From Xanthobacteraceae bacterium (GTDB lineage: Bacteria > Pseudomonadota > Alphaproteobacteria > Rhizobiales > Xanthobacteraceae): a stretch of 64,000 nucleotides of DNA. A program made the position numbers and the translations under genes. The notes under the pieces were generated by a model. The model was not told where the DNA came from. It searched no databases and saw nothing but the letters and a program-made list of their open reading frames with translations. Positions 17,211 through 27,248 of the stretch are shown here, in pieces. The stretch covers positions 1-64,000 of the forward strand of contig JARBUD010000021.1 in NCBI GenBank assembly GCA_029239875.1. Direction: 5' to 3'. Every line of letters begins with the position of its first letter. Within the stretch, counting starts at the first letter, position 1.

Positions 17211-18440
17211 TCAGTCCGCTGCCGGCCGCAGCGCCTTCACCTCGGCGTCGGAGGGCAGCACGCTGGCGCCGTCGACATAGCTTGGCTGCACCATGATGCC
17301 CTGTCCGTCCTTCAGCGCGAGGATGCCGACATAGGCGCCCATGGTCGCCTGATGGTCGCTGGCGCGGTAGCTGAACGGCCCGAACGGCCCGACCACTTCG
17401 AGCCCGCGGAAGGCGTCGACCAGCTTCTCGGTGTCGGTGCCGCCGGCCTTCTTGAGCCCGGCGGCGATCGACTTGATGGTGGTGTAGCCGACCACCGAGC
17501 CGAGGCGCGGATAGTCGCCATAGGCCTTCTGGTAGGCGGAAAGGAACGCCATGTGCTCGGGCGTCGTGATCGCGTACCAGGGATAGCCGGTGACCACCCA
17601 GCCGGCCGGCGCCTCGTCCTTCAGCGGATCGAGATATTCTGGCTCGCCGGAGAGCAGGCTGACGACATAGGTGCCCTCCAGCGCGCCGCGCGTATCGGCC
17701 TCGCGCACGAACTTGGCAAGGTCGGGCCCGAACAGCACGTTGAACACCGCGTCCGGCTTGGCGTCGGCGATCGCCTGCGCCACCGGGCCGGCGTCGATCT
17801 TGCCGAGCGGGGTGGCCTGCTCCTCGACGAACTCGACATCCGGCTGCGCGTCCTTGAGCAGCTTCTTGAAGGTGGCCGCGGCGGACTGGCCGTATTCGTA
17901 ATTGGGGTAGACGATGGCCCAGCGCTTGCGCTGCGCCGCCTTCGCCGCCGGCAGCAGCATCGCCACCTGCATGTAGGTGGAGGGGCGCAGGCGGAAGGTG
18001 TAGCGGTTGCCGTCCGACCAGGTGAGCTTGTCGGTCAGCGGCTCGGCCGCGAGGAAGAACACCTTGCGCTTGCCGGCGAAGCCCGACACCGCCAGCCCGA
18101 TATGCGACAGGAAGGTGCCGGCGAGCAGGTCCACCTTCTCGCGCGTCACCAGGTCCTCGGCGACGCGGATGGCGTCGCCGGGATTGCCGCCGTCGTCGCG
18201 CGAGATCAGCTCCAACGGCCGCCCGTCGACGCCGCCGGCATCGTTGATCTCCTTCACCGCCAGCTGCATGCCCTTGCGGTAGGGATCGAGGAAGGCGGGC
18301 TGGGCCTTGTAGCTGTTGAGCTCGCCGATACGGATCGGCTCGGCGGCCGGGGCGGGCAGGGTGAAGGCAGGCAAAGCGAGGGCGGCGACGGTCATCGCCG
18401 CGCCCGTCAGCGCCGCGCGCAGACAGCTCGAATAGCCCAT
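17211..18440 (-). CDS. ABC transporter substrate-binding protein (Peripla_BP_6 type)
   Basis: Signal peptide; IRIGELNSYKAQPAFLDPYRKGMQLAVKEINDAGGVDGRPLELISRDDGGNPGDAIRVAEDLV. Confidence 0.9.
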   Translation of the reverse strand: MGYSSCLRAALTGAAMTVAALALPAFTLPAPAAEPIRIGELNSYKAQPAFLDPYRKGMQLAVKEINDAGGVDGRPLELISRDDGGNPGDAIRVAEDLVTREKVDLLAGTFLSHIGLAVSGFAGKRKVFFLAAEPLTDKLTWSDGNRYTFRLRPSTYMQVAMLLPAAKAAQRKRWAIVYPNYEYGQSAAATFKKLLKDAQPDVEFVEEQATPLGKIDAGPVAQAIADAKPDAVFNVLFGPDLAKFVREADTRGALEGTYVVSLLSGEPEYLDPLKDEAPAGWVVTGYPWYAITTPEHMAFLSAYQKAYGDYPRLGSVVGYTTIKSIAAGLKKAGGTDTEKLVDAFRGLEVVGPFGPFSYRASDHQATMGAYVGILALKDGQGIMVQPSYVDGASVLPSDAEVKALRPAAD

Positions 18441-18595
18441 CGCAGCCCCCTCAACTTTGCCGCCGGCCAGGGTGCGCCGGCGCGCGGATAACCTATCGTC
18501 TCCCCGCCCGCGGTCCAGCCCAGTCTTTGGGCAGCGCGGAGGTCAGGGGCTGACCCGTAACGGCTCTTCGGGGTGGTTGGTGCCGCCTTTGGGCC

Positions 18596-18687
18596 GTCAT
18601 CCCCGGGCTTGGCCCGGGGATCCACGACTTTCCGAGGCGCCAAGCTGGACCAAAGTCGTGGATGGCCGGGCCAAGCCCGGCTATGAC
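18596..18687. repeat. intergenic two-arm palindromic repeat, family A copy 2
   Basis: gtcatccccgggcttggcccggggatccacgac ... gtcgtggatggccgggccaagcccggctatgac. Confidence 0.85.
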
Positions 18688-18728
18688 GAACCTCCAGGCA
18701 TCCCGATCGCGAATAATGGGTCAGGCCC

Positions 18729-19625
18729 TCAGGGGCCGATCTCGATTTCCGGCTCAGGCGGCGCCTTGCCGCGTCCCGAGGCGACCAGCGCGCCGCCGAC
18801 GATGAGCGCGGCGCCGAGCAGGGTGCTGGGCGAGGGGACTTCGCCGAAGGCCAGCAGGCCGATGGCGAGCGCCCAGACGAAGGCGGTGTATTCGAACACG
18901 CCGAGCCGGCTGGCGTCGGCGCGCCCATATGCCCAGGCCATGCACAGATGCCCGGCCGTGCCGAGCACGCCGATGCCGAGGAAGACGAGGATTTCGCCGC
19001 CCGCCGGCGCCGTCCATTGCCAGATGCCGAGCGGCGCCAGCAGCAGCCCGGCGAAGCTGTTCTGCAGCAGCACGATGGTCGGCAGCGGGTCGCGCGCGGC
19101 TCGGCTCTTCAGCACCACCATGGACAGCGCATAGGTGATGGCGGCGGCGATGGCGGCGGCGAGGCCGAGCGCGTTCGCCGGCTCGTCGCCGGTATGGGTG
19201 AGCTCGCTCCACAGCACCACCAGAACGCCGGCGAAGCCGAGCACCAGCGCGACGAGGATCGACTTGCCCGGCCGCTCGCCCAGGATTGCCGCGGCGAACA
19301 GCGCGATGAAGATCGGCGAGGTGAAGGAGAGCGCCAGCGCCACGGCGAGGGGGAGCACCGCCAGCGAATAGAAGAACAGCAGCGCGGTGGCGGCCACCAC
19401 CACCGAGCGCCAGGCATGCGGGCGCACCGTCGCCGCGTCCGGCCAGGGCGTGCGGGCGGCGCGGAAGACGAGATAGGCCGCCAGCGCGCCGAAGGCGTAG
19501 CGCATGACGCCGATCTGGCCGACGCCGTGCGCCGTGGCGACGTATTTGATCAAGCCGTCCATCACCGACAGGAGGCCGATGCCGGTGACCGCCGCCAGGG
19601 CGGGCCCGGTGTTGAAGCGCGGCAT
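18729..19625 (-). CDS. DMT/EamA-family transporter
   Basis: About 10 TM segments, ALALSFTSPIFIALFAAAILGERPG, C-terminal TAFVWALAIGLLAFGEVPSPSTLLGAALIVGGAL. Confidence 0.9.
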   Translation of the reverse strand: MPRFNTGPALAAVTGIGLLSVMDGLIKYVATAHGVGQIGVMRYAFGALAAYLVFRAARTPWPDAATVRPHAWRSVVVAATALLFFYSLAVLPLAVALALSFTSPIFIALFAAAILGERPGKSILVALVLGFAGVLVVLWSELTHTGDEPANALGLAAAIAAAITYALSMVVLKSRAARDPLPTIVLLQNSFAGLLLAPLGIWQWTAPAGGEILVFLGIGVLGTAGHLCMAWAYGRADASRLGVFEYTAFVWALAIGLLAFGEVPSPSTLLGAALIVGGALVASGRGKAPPEPEIEIGP

Positions 19626-19629
19626 GGGA

Positions 19630-20277
19630 TCAGCTCTCGATGGCGGCGAGGCGGGAAGCGGCGGCCGCGTTCAGCGACAGCCGGTAGGAATATTCCCAGG
19701 TCGCGGAGAGGTCGTGGCATTCCCGCGCCTCGCCGTGGCGATGGAAGCCGCAGCGCTCATAGAATCGGTGGGCGTCGGTGAAGCGGGTGTCGGTCCACAG
19801 CCGGATCTCCGGCGCGCCGGCGGCCTGCGCCTCGGCGAGCGCCCGCTCGAACAGCGCCCGGGCGACGCCGCGGCGGCGGGCGGCGCGGGCGACATAGACC
19901 TTGAAGATTTCGAGCCCGCCGGCCGGCGCGTCGGCATCGCGGGTGGGGGCCAGGGCGAACGAGCCGATCACCTCGCCATCCGCTTCGGCCACCCAGATGG
20001 TGCCGCCGCGGGCGGCGAAATGCGAGGCGATGGCGTCGAGCTCGGGGAATTCGGCGGCGCGGTCGAACACGCAGCCCTCATATTCGGCGAAGGCGGCGGC
20101 GATCAGCACTGCTATGGCATCGCCGTCGGCGTCATCCGCCGGTCGGATCAGGAAATCGGTCACGTCGGCCACTCCGGCCCGGCGTTCGGCCCGCAATCCC
20201 GGCACAATCGCCGGGGAAGGTTCGACGTCGGAGCGCGCGCGGACTATGTTCGGCTGGCCTTCTGGCGTAAAGCTCAA
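19630..20277 (-). CDS. GNAT-family N-acetyltransferase
   Basis: IFKVYVARAARRRGVARALFERALAEAQAAGAPEIRLWTDTRFTDAHRFYERCGFHRHG; start uncertain, may lie further in. Confidence 0.85.
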   Translation of the reverse strand: MSFTPEGQPNIVRARSDVEPSPAIVPGLRAERRAGVADVTDFLIRPADDADGDAIAVLIAAAFAEYEGCVFDRAAEFPELDAIASHFAARGGTIWVAEADGEVIGSFALAPTRDADAPAGGLEIFKVYVARAARRRGVARALFERALAEAQAAGAPEIRLWTDTRFTDAHRFYERCGFHRHGEARECHDLSATWEYSYRLSLNAAAASRLAAIES

Positions 20278-20368
20278 TCATTATGCCGATGTAAGGAAAA
20301 TCCGAAGCGGCGGACACGTGCATGACTTTGCGTCGTCCGTCCGGCATCCATACGTCCCGGAGTGCTCA

Positions 20369-20845
20369 ATGAACCTGTTCCACCGCGTCCTTCGCCTGGC
20401 TCTTGCCGGCATGCTCGCCGCCGCTCTCGCCGCCTGCGCCACCCAGGCGCCGCAGCCCGCAGCGCCCGCCATGCCGCAATACACATCGCCGATCACCGCC
20501 CAGCAGCTGGTCGGCAAATGGGGCCTGGCCGCCTATCACCGTCCGGAGGACGCGGCGCGCACCGAGGCGCAGGCGCGGCAGGGCTGCCGCCAGCCCTACG
20601 TCATCAATGCCGGGCCGAATGGCGGCTTCATGATGTACCTCGCCGATGATTCGTCGCCCTCGGAGATGGTGTCGAAGCAGGTGGGCACCGGCCCGACCTT
20701 CATCGGCCTGCCGAACGAACCGGCCGGCGCCAAGTCCGACCGCGAGGTCGTGCGCTTCGACGGCCAGATCCTGGTGCTGAAGTGGCTGGACCCGGAAGTG
20801 GCGGGCCGCTACGGCACCATGGTCTATGTCCGCTGCCCGGCGTGA
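20369..20845 (+). CDS. putative lipoprotein
   Basis: MNLFHRVLRLALAGMLAAALAACATQ (lipobox LAAC) then a conserved-looking globular domain. Confidence 0.7.
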   Translation: MNLFHRVLRLALAGMLAAALAACATQAPQPAAPAMPQYTSPITAQQLVGKWGLAAYHRPEDAARTEAQARQGCRQPYVINAGPNGGFMMYLADDSSPSEMVSKQVGTGPTFIGLPNEPAGAKSDREVVRFDGQILVLKWLDPEVAGRYGTMVYVRCPA

Positions 20846-20921
20846 GGCGTGAGGGCTGAGGCCTGACGTTCGAGGCCCGAGGCAATCCATCGTCATCCCG
20901 GACGGCCTTCAAGAGAGTAAC

Positions 20922-21010
20922 GTCATGGCCGGGTCAGGCCCGGCCATCCACGTCTTTCCGTCGGCGCCCGGTCGCAAGTCGTGGATGCCCGGCACAAGGC
21001 CGGGCATGAC
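20922..21010. repeat. intergenic two-arm palindromic repeat, family A copy 3 (diverged)
   Basis: gtcatggccgggtcaggcccggccatccacg ... gtcgtggatgcccggcacaaggccgggcatgac. Confidence 0.75.
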
Positions 21011-21110
21011 GGCGTTGTGGGCTGAAATGCCCGGCCGCTTCTTTTCAGGCCGCTTCTGATCGCGGCCATCCTGAGCGGATGGTCCGCGGTCGCCGCTGGA
21101 GCGACCGAAC

Positions 21111-21226
21111 TCCCTCTCCCCGTGGGGGAGAGGGTTGGGGTGAGGGGGGCTCCTGCCGCTCCGCCATCGCGCGCCCCTCACCGCCCCGCTTCGCGGGCCA
21201 CCTCTCCCCAACGAGGTGAGGAATTG
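21111..21226. repeat. intergenic palindromic repeat 'ccctctccccgtgggggagagggttggggtgaggg' type
   Basis: ccctctccccgtgggggagaggg...cccctcaccgccccgcttcgcgggccacctctccccaacgaggtgagg. Confidence 0.65.
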
Positions 21227-21242
21227 CGGGGCGGGCATCCCG

Positions 21243-21285
21243 ATGCCCGTCCTTCGAGGCCGCCTGCGGCGGCACCTCAGGATGA
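21243..21285. repeat. family B repeat, single arm
   Basis: atgcccgtccttcgaggccgcctgcggcggcacctcaggatgag. Confidence 0.7.
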
Positions 21286-21397
21286 GGTGGTGCTGCTGGC
21301 GTGCGTTCGGCGCGTCACGCGCGGAGGTACTCCGCCCTGCAAGGTTTCATTAACCATAGATGACCAACCTGTGATTCATTTCGCGGGGGCGTCAGAC

Positions 21398-22399
21398 ATG
21401 CGCGGTGATTCGGGTCTCCTTTCAGCACGTCGGCGGGCAGCCGTGCAGGCGGCGGCCGTCGCAGTTGTGTTGACGGCTCTCGCCGGCGTGGGGCCGGCGC
21501 GGGCGCAGAGCGGCGGCGTCTACGGCTACCAGTCTTCCTACCAGCTCTATTCGCGCTCCGCCGCGTCCAATCCCTCCGCGTGGCGGCCGGGCAACGCGCC
21601 GGTCTATCCCTCGGGCAGCGTCTATCAGCCGCCGCGGCCGAGCGCCGATGTCGGCGCCGGGCGCGGGGTCTATGGCTATGCCCCGCCGCCGGCCCGCCGG
21701 ACGACGGCCGCGCCGGGCTCCTCCTATGCCACGGTGAACGTGCCTCCCGCCGATCTCGGCCCCGCCGTCGAACCGCCGCCGGCGCAGGCGGCCGCGCCGA
21801 GCACGCGCCAGACCAAGGCGGCAAGCCGCTCGACCCGGGGGACATCGGCGCGCACCGCCGCCGTGCCGGCCAGCTACGCGGTCGAGGACGACGTCTATGA
21901 CGATCCCGACGCGCCGCTGCCGCTCTACCGGGCCTCGACCGGCGCCAAGGGCGTCGACCGCAAGTTCGACCGCCACGTGGTGCGCTATTCCAGCTCCGAC
22001 CCGGCCGGCACCATCATCGTCGATACCGGCGCCCGCTATCTCTATCTGATCCAGGGCGACGGCACGGCCGTGCGCTACGGCATCGGCGTCGGCAAGGAAG
22101 GCTTCCAGTGGGCGGGCAGCGAGCGCATCAGCCGCAAGGCGGAATGGCCGGAATGGCGCCCGCCGTCCGAGATGCTCGACCGCCGCCCCGACCTGCCGCG
22201 CATCATGCCCGGCGGCGAGGACAACCCGCTCGGCGCCCGCGCGCTGTATCTGGGCAAGTCGCTCTACCGCATCCACGGCTCCAACGAGCCCGATACCATC
22301 GGCCAGGCGGTGTCCTCCGGCTGCATCCGTATGCGCAACGAGGACGTCATCGACCTCTATGGCCGCGTGCAAGTCGGCACGCTGGTGCGGGTGATCTGA
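21398..22399 (+). CDS. L,D-transpeptidase (YkuD)
   Basis: GTIIVDTGARYLYLIQGDGTAVRYGIGVGKEGF...YRIHGSNEPDTIGQAVSSGCIRMRNEDVIDLYGRVQVGT; catalytic HGS...SSGCIRM motif. Confidence 0.92.
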   Translation: MRGDSGLLSARRRAAVQAAAVAVVLTALAGVGPARAQSGGVYGYQSSYQLYSRSAASNPSAWRPGNAPVYPSGSVYQPPRPSADVGAGRGVYGYAPPPARRTTAAPGSSYATVNVPPADLGPAVEPPPAQAAAPSTRQTKAASRSTRGTSARTAAVPASYAVEDDVYDDPDAPLPLYRASTGAKGVDRKFDRHVVRYSSSDPAGTIIVDTGARYLYLIQGDGTAVRYGIGVGKEGFQWAGSERISRKAEWPEWRPPSEMLDRRPDLPRIMPGGEDNPLGARALYLGKSLYRIHGSNEPDTIGQAVSSGCIRMRNEDVIDLYGRVQVGTLVRVI

Positions 22400-22423
22400 G
22401 CCGGGAACTGAGAAGCAGCGCGC

Positions 22424-22530
22424 CGTCATCCTGAGGTGCCCGGCCATTGGCCGGGCCTCGAAGGATGCTCGTCCGGGCGCTCCATAACGACCATCCTTCG
22501 AGGCTCGCTGTGCTCGCACCTCAGGATGAG
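22424..22530. repeat. family B repeat, two-arm
   Basis: gtcatcctgaggtgcccggccattggccgggcctcgaaggatg ... catccttcgaggctcgctgtgctcgcacctcaggatgag. Confidence 0.85.
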
Positions 22531-22652
22531 GATGCCTTTGTGTGGGGCGCATGGCTGCTGCGTAACCAAGTCCCCGGCCGCCGCTTGGATGCGGGCGACC
22601 ACTCCGCTATGGTCCGCGCCGATTTGGGATCGAAGGCGGGAGCCGCGCGCAG

Positions 22653-23441
22653 ATGGCTGCGGACACACGGACGGACGGCACCACCACGGAGGCCGCCGAC
22701 ACTCATTTCGGCTTCCGCACCGTGCCGCTCGGCGAGAAGCAGCGCATGGTCGACGAGGTGTTCCACTCGGTGGCGCGCCGCTACGACCTGATGAACGATC
22801 TGATGTCGCTCGGCCTGCACCGCGCCTGGAAGGACCTGCTGGTCTCGCGCCTGCGTCCGCCGAAGAGCGACCGTTCGTTCAAGCTGCTGGACGTCGCCGG
22901 CGGCACCGGCGACGTCTCCTTCCGCACCGTCGAGGCGGGCGGGGCGGGCACCTCCGCCACGGTCGCCGACATCAATGGCGGCATGCTCGCCGTGGGGCGC
23001 GAGCGCGCGGCTTCGCTCGGCCTCGCCGACCGCGTCGAGTTCGTCGAGGCCAATGCGGAGGAGCTGCCTTTCGCCGACAAGAGCTTCGACGCCGCCACCG
23101 TCGCCTTCGGCATCCGCAACGTGCCGCGCATGGACAAGGCGCTTTCCGAGATGCGCCGCGTGCTCAAGCCCGGTGGGCGCTGCTTCGTGCTGGAGTTCTC
23201 GCGCGTCGACATGCCCGTCCTCGACGCCATCTACGACACCTATTCCTTCAAGCTGATCCCGCCCATGGGCAAGCTCGTCACCGGCGACGCGGAGTCCTAC
23301 CAATACCTCGTCGAATCGATCCGCAAGTTTCCTCTGCCGGAGGCCTTCGCCGACCTGATGCGGGGGGCCGGGTTCAGCCGCGTCGATTTCACGCCGCTGA
23401 CCGGCGGCATCGTCTGCCTGCACTCCGGCGTGCGGATCTAA
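22653..23441 (+). CDS. ubiE: ubiquinone/menaquinone biosynthesis C-methyltransferase UbiE
   Basis: [43 protein letters not shown]...[12 protein letters not shown]...[14 protein letters not shown]. Confidence 0.95.
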   Translation: MAADTRTDGTTTEAADTHFGFRTVPLGEKQRMVDEVFHSVARRYDLMNDLMSLGLHRAWKDLLVSRLRPPKSDRSFKLLDVAGGTGDVSFRTVEAGGAGTSATVADINGGMLAVGRERAASLGLADRVEFVEANAEELPFADKSFDAATVAFGIRNVPRMDKALSEMRRVLKPGGRCFVLEFSRVDMPVLDAIYDTYSFKLIPPMGKLVTGDAESYQYLVESIRKFPLPEAFADLMRGAGFSRVDFTPLTGGIVCLHSGVRI

Positions 23442-23445
23442 GGGC

Positions 23446-25014
23446 GTGGCCACCCCGCTCGGCGATTACCTGCGTCTTGCCCGCGCCGGCTTCGTGCTGG
23501 CGCGCGAGGGCGTCGCTTCGCGCATCGATCCGGCCATGCGCCCGCCCGGCTCCGAGCCGCTCTTCGCCATCGCCAAATTGATCGAGCGGCGCGGCCCGGC
23601 CTCCAGCGCCGCGCGCCTCGGCGCCGCTTTGTCGCGGCTCGGCCCGTCCTATGTGAAGCTCGGCCAGTTCCTCGCCACCCGGCCGGACGTCGTCGGCGCG
23701 CAGATGGCGCGCGACCTCGAACTGCTGCAGGACCGCATGCCGGCCTTCCCGCAGGAGGTGGCCGAGGCGACCATCGCGCGCAATTTCGACCGGCCGGCTT
23801 CGGTGGTCTATTCGCGCTTCGGCCTGCCGCTCGCCGCCGCCTCCATCGCGCAGGTGCATCAGGGCGAGGTGACGGAAGCCGACGGCACCGTGCAGCGCGT
23901 CGCGGTGAAGGTGCTGCGCCCGGACGTGCAGCGCCGCTTCCGCATCGACCTCTCCTCCTTCTACCGCGCCGCGCGGCTCGGCGAGCACGCCTCCCCCGAG
24001 GGGCGGCGCCTGCGGCTGGTGGCGGTGGTCGATACGCTCGCCCGCTCCGTGTCGATGGAGATGGACCTGCGGCTGGAGGCCGCCGCGCTCTCCGAGCTCG
24101 CCCAGAACACCGGCGAGGACGAGGATTTCCGCGTGCCGACGGTCGACTGGGACCGTACGGGCCGCGAGGTGCTGACCACCGAGTGGATCGACGGCATCAA
24201 GCTGAACGACCTCGAAGGGCTGCGCGCCGCCGGCCACGATTTGCCCAAGCTCGGGCGGGTGGTGATGCAGTCCTTCCTGCGCCACGCGCTGCGCGACGGC
24301 TTCTTCCACGCCGACATGCATCCGGGGAACCTGTTCGTCGATGCGCAGGGCCGGCTGGTGGCGGTCGATTTCGGCATCATGGGCCGGCTCGGCCACAAGG
24401 AGCGGCGCTTCCTCGCCGAGATCCTGTTCGGCTTCATCACCCGCAACTGGCTGCGCACGGCGCAGGTGCATTTCGAGGCCGGCTACGTGCCGCCGCACCA
24501 TTCGGTGGAGGATTTCGCCCAGGCGATCCGCGCCATCGGCGAGCCGATCTATTCGCGCCGCGCCGACCAGATCTCCATGGCGAAGCTGCTGACGCTGCTG
24601 TTCGAGGTCACCGCGCTGTTCGACATGAAGACGCGCCCTGAGCTCCTGCTGCTGCAGAAGACCATGGTGGTGGTGGAGGGCGTTGCCCGCACGCTCGACC
24701 CGCAGCTCGACATGTGGAAGACCGCCGAGCCGGTGGTGCGCGCCTGGATCGAGCGCAATCTCGGCCCCGTTGGGCGGATCGAGGAGGTGGCGGGGGGCTT
24801 TTCCGCCATCGGCCGCTCGTTGCAGAACCTGCCGGACCTCGTCGCGCAGGGCCAGCGCATCGCCAACCAGCTCGATGCCGCCACCCGCGACGGCCTCGTG
24901 CTGTCGCCCGAGACGACGGAAGCCATCGGCCGCGCCGAGGGGCGGGGCAATCGCTGGGGCACCGTCGCGCTGTGGGTGATCGCCGCGCTGCTGGCGGGGC
25001 ATCTGCTTTTTTGA
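23446..25014 (+). CDS. ubiB: 2-polyprenylphenol 6-hydroxylase accessory kinase-like protein UbiB
   Basis: LGPSYVKLGQFLATRPDVVG, PLAAASIAQVHQGEV, FHADMHPGNLFVDAQGRLVAVDFGIMGRL. Confidence 0.95.
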   Translation: MATPLGDYLRLARAGFVLAREGVASRIDPAMRPPGSEPLFAIAKLIERRGPASSAARLGAALSRLGPSYVKLGQFLATRPDVVGAQMARDLELLQDRMPAFPQEVAEATIARNFDRPASVVYSRFGLPLAAASIAQVHQGEVTEADGTVQRVAVKVLRPDVQRRFRIDLSSFYRAARLGEHASPEGRRLRLVAVVDTLARSVSMEMDLRLEAAALSELAQNTGEDEDFRVPTVDWDRTGREVLTTEWIDGIKLNDLEGLRAAGHDLPKLGRVVMQSFLRHALRDGFFHADMHPGNLFVDAQGRLVAVDFGIMGRLGHKERRFLAEILFGFITRNWLRTAQVHFEAGYVPPHHSVEDFAQAIRAIGEPIYSRRADQISMAKLLTLLFEVTALFDMKTRPELLLLQKTMVVVEGVARTLDPQLDMWKTAEPVVRAWIERNLGPVGRIEEVAGGFSAIGRSLQNLPDLVAQGQRIANQLDAATRDGLVLSPETTEAIGRAEGRGNRWGTVALWVIAALLAGHLLF

Positions 25015-25070
25015 GGTAGCAAGGTCCGGTTTGGCGGTATCTTCTTCCGATCGTTTGGAAGGGCTTCCGC

Positions 25071-25292
25071 ATGAGCCTCGTTCATAATGAGCGGACGAAA
25101 CTCTCCGCGACCTACTTGAACGGCATCGCCATCGCGGTGATGGCGGTCGGCGGACTTGGCCCGGTCATCTCGGTCTTGAACGGCGGTTCCATGCCTGCAC
25201 TGGGTATCGCGGCGATCAGCGTGATTTGCCTCGCAGGCAGCGTCGCCCTACATTTCCTTGCAAGGCGTCTCCTTGGGAGTCTCTTGCCATGA
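25071..25292 (+). CDS. small membrane protein, 73 aa
   Basis: MSLVHNERTKLSATYLNGIAIAVMAVGGLGPVISVLNGG...; two hydrophobic segments. Confidence 0.65.
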   Translation: MSLVHNERTKLSATYLNGIAIAVMAVGGLGPVISVLNGGSMPALGIAAISVICLAGSVALHFLARRLLGSLLP

Positions 25293-25408
25293 CCACCGCG
25301 AACTTCCTGCTGCTGCTGATCATGCCGGTCGGCGCCCTGGTCGTCGGCGGCATCGTCTATCTCGTCGCTTCGCGCGACCATCATCCCCGCACCGGCCCCG
25401 CCGAGTGA
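25289..25408 (+). CDS. small single-TM peptide, 39 aa
   Basis: MTTANFLLLLIMPVGALVVGGIVYLVASRDHHPRTGPAE; ATG overlaps the upstream stop. Confidence 0.55.
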   Translation: MTTANFLLLLIMPVGALVVGGIVYLVASRDHHPRTGPAE

Positions 25409-25527
25409 CGGGTTAACCTCGTCCGCCTTCCGGAGCTATCGCGAGCTCGCCCGCCGACATACTCTTTGTGCTGCGGCGCAAGGCTGCGCTATAGGCGCGA
25501 GCCTGATGCCGGCCAAAGGGACAGTGC

Positions 25528-26757
25528 ATGCTCGCGACCAAGCGCATCCTGCTGATCATCGGCGGCGGCATTGCCGCCTATAAGAGCCTCGACCTGATCC
25601 GCCGGCTGAAGGAGCGCGGCGCCTCGGTGCGGGTGATCATGACCGCGGCGGCGCAGCACTTCGTCACGCCGCTGGCGGCGGGCGCGCTCTCCCATGACCG
25701 GGTGTTCACCGAGCTGTTCGACCGCGAGGCCGAGCACGACATCGGCCATATCCGGCTGTCGCGCGAGGCCGACCTGATCGTCGTCGTCCCCGCCACCGCC
25801 GACCTGATGGCGAAGATGGCGCACGGCCTCGCCGACGACCTCGCCTCCGCCGTGCTGCTGGCGAGCGACAAGAAGATCCTCGTCGCCCCGGCGATGAACC
25901 CGCTGATGTGGAGCCACGCCGCCACGCGCCGCAACGCCGCGCAGCTGACTGCGGACGGCGTCGCCTTCATCGGGCCGAATGCCGGCGCCATGGCCGAGCG
26001 CGGCGAGGGGGGGCCGGGCCGCATGGCCGAGCCGATGGAGATCGTCGAAGCGGCCGAGCAACTGCTGGCCGCCTCTGGCCCGCTCAAGGGCCGGCATGTA
26101 CTGGTGACCTCCGGTCCGACGCATGAGCCGATCGACCCGGTGCGCTACATCGCCAACCGTTCCTCCGGCAAGCAGGGCCACGCCATCGCCGCCGCCGCCG
26201 CGCGAGCCGGGGCGCAGGTGACGCTGGTCTCCGGCCCGGTGAACCTCCCGGACCCCGCGGGCGTCGACGTCCGCCATGTCGAGAGCGCGCGCGACATGCT
26301 GGCGGCGGTCGAGGCCGCGCTGCCGGCGGACGCCGCCATCTTCGCCGCCGCGGTTGCCGACTGGCGCGCCGCGAGCGAGGTTGCTGAGAAGCTGAAGAAG
26401 GACGGCAACGCCATTCCCCCGCTCATGCTCACCGAAAATCCGGACATCCTCGCCACCGTGGCGCATCTGTCCAACCGCCGGCCGCGGCTCGTCGTCGGCT
26501 TCGCGGCGGAGACGCAGAACGTGGTGGCCTATGCGCAGGCCAAGCGTGCGCGAAAAGGCTGCGACTGGATCGTCGCCAACGACGTCTCGCAGCGCAGCGG
26601 CATTCCCGGCGGGGTGATGGGCGGCGACAGCAACGCGGTCCATCTCATCACCGCGGAGGGCGTCGAGCACTGGCCGGAAGCCTCGAAGGCGGATGTGGCC
26701 GCGAAGCTCGTCGCCCGCGTCGCCGCGTCGCTCGGCCCGCTGGGGGCCGCCGAATGA
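25528..26757 (+). CDS. coaBC: bifunctional phosphopantothenoylcysteine decarboxylase / phosphopantothenate-cysteine ligase
   Basis: [29 protein letters not shown]...APAMNPLMW...[29 protein letters not shown]. Confidence 0.95.
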   Translation: MLATKRILLIIGGGIAAYKSLDLIRRLKERGASVRVIMTAAAQHFVTPLAAGALSHDRVFTELFDREAEHDIGHIRLSREADLIVVVPATADLMAKMAHGLADDLASAVLLASDKKILVAPAMNPLMWSHAATRRNAAQLTADGVAFIGPNAGAMAERGEGGPGRMAEPMEIVEAAEQLLAASGPLKGRHVLVTSGPTHEPIDPVRYIANRSSGKQGHAIAAAAARAGAQVTLVSGPVNLPDPAGVDVRHVESARDMLAAVEAALPADAAIFAAAVADWRAASEVAEKLKKDGNAIPPLMLTENPDILATVAHLSNRRPRLVVGFAAETQNVVAYAQAKRARKGCDWIVANDVSQRSGIPGGVMGGDSNAVHLITAEGVEHWPEASKADVAAKLVARVAASLGPLGAAE

Positions 26758-27239
26758 GCCTCGATGCGAGCCTTGATGTGGCCGTCCTGGTGCTGCCGCA
26801 TGGCGAGGGCCTGCCGCTGCCGGAATACGCCACGGCGGGCTCTGCCGGGCTCGACCTTCTCGCCGCTCTGCCCGAAGGCGAGCCCCTGATGCTCGCCCCG
26901 CTCGCCCGTGCGGCGGTGCCGACCGGGCTCTCCATCGCTTTGCCGGAAGGCTACGAGGCGCAGGTGCGCCCGCGCTCCGGCCTTGCGCTCAAGCAGGGGC
27001 TGACCGTGCTCAACGCGCCGGGGACGGTCGATTCCGACTATCGCGGCGAGGTGAAGGTGCTGCTGGTGAATCTGAGCGACCAGCCGGTGGTGCTGGAGCG
27101 CGGCCAGCGCATCGCCCAGATGGTGGTCGCGCCGGTGACGCGAATTAAGCTGGTTCCGACCGGGGATTTGAACGAAACAACACGCGGTAGCGGTGGATTC
27201 GGCTCGACGGGGCTCGACGGGCGGCACATATCGCGCTAG
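26754..27239 (+). CDS. dut: dUTP diphosphatase
   Basis: [15 protein letters not shown]...[37 protein letters not shown]...[10 protein letters not shown]: all dUTPase motifs. Confidence 0.95.
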   Translation: MSLDASLDVAVLVLPHGEGLPLPEYATAGSAGLDLLAALPEGEPLMLAPLARAAVPTGLSIALPEGYEAQVRPRSGLALKQGLTVLNAPGTVDSDYRGEVKVLLVNLSDQPVVLERGQRIAQMVVAPVTRIKLVPTGDLNETTRGSGGFGSTGLDGRHISR

Positions 27240-27248
27240 CCAAGGGGC

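Noticed and set aside
16038-18491. 817-aa plus-strand ORF opposite the livHM and substrate-binding genes
   Set aside because: Same GC-driven antisense artefact; the minus strand encodes clear ABC transporter proteins.
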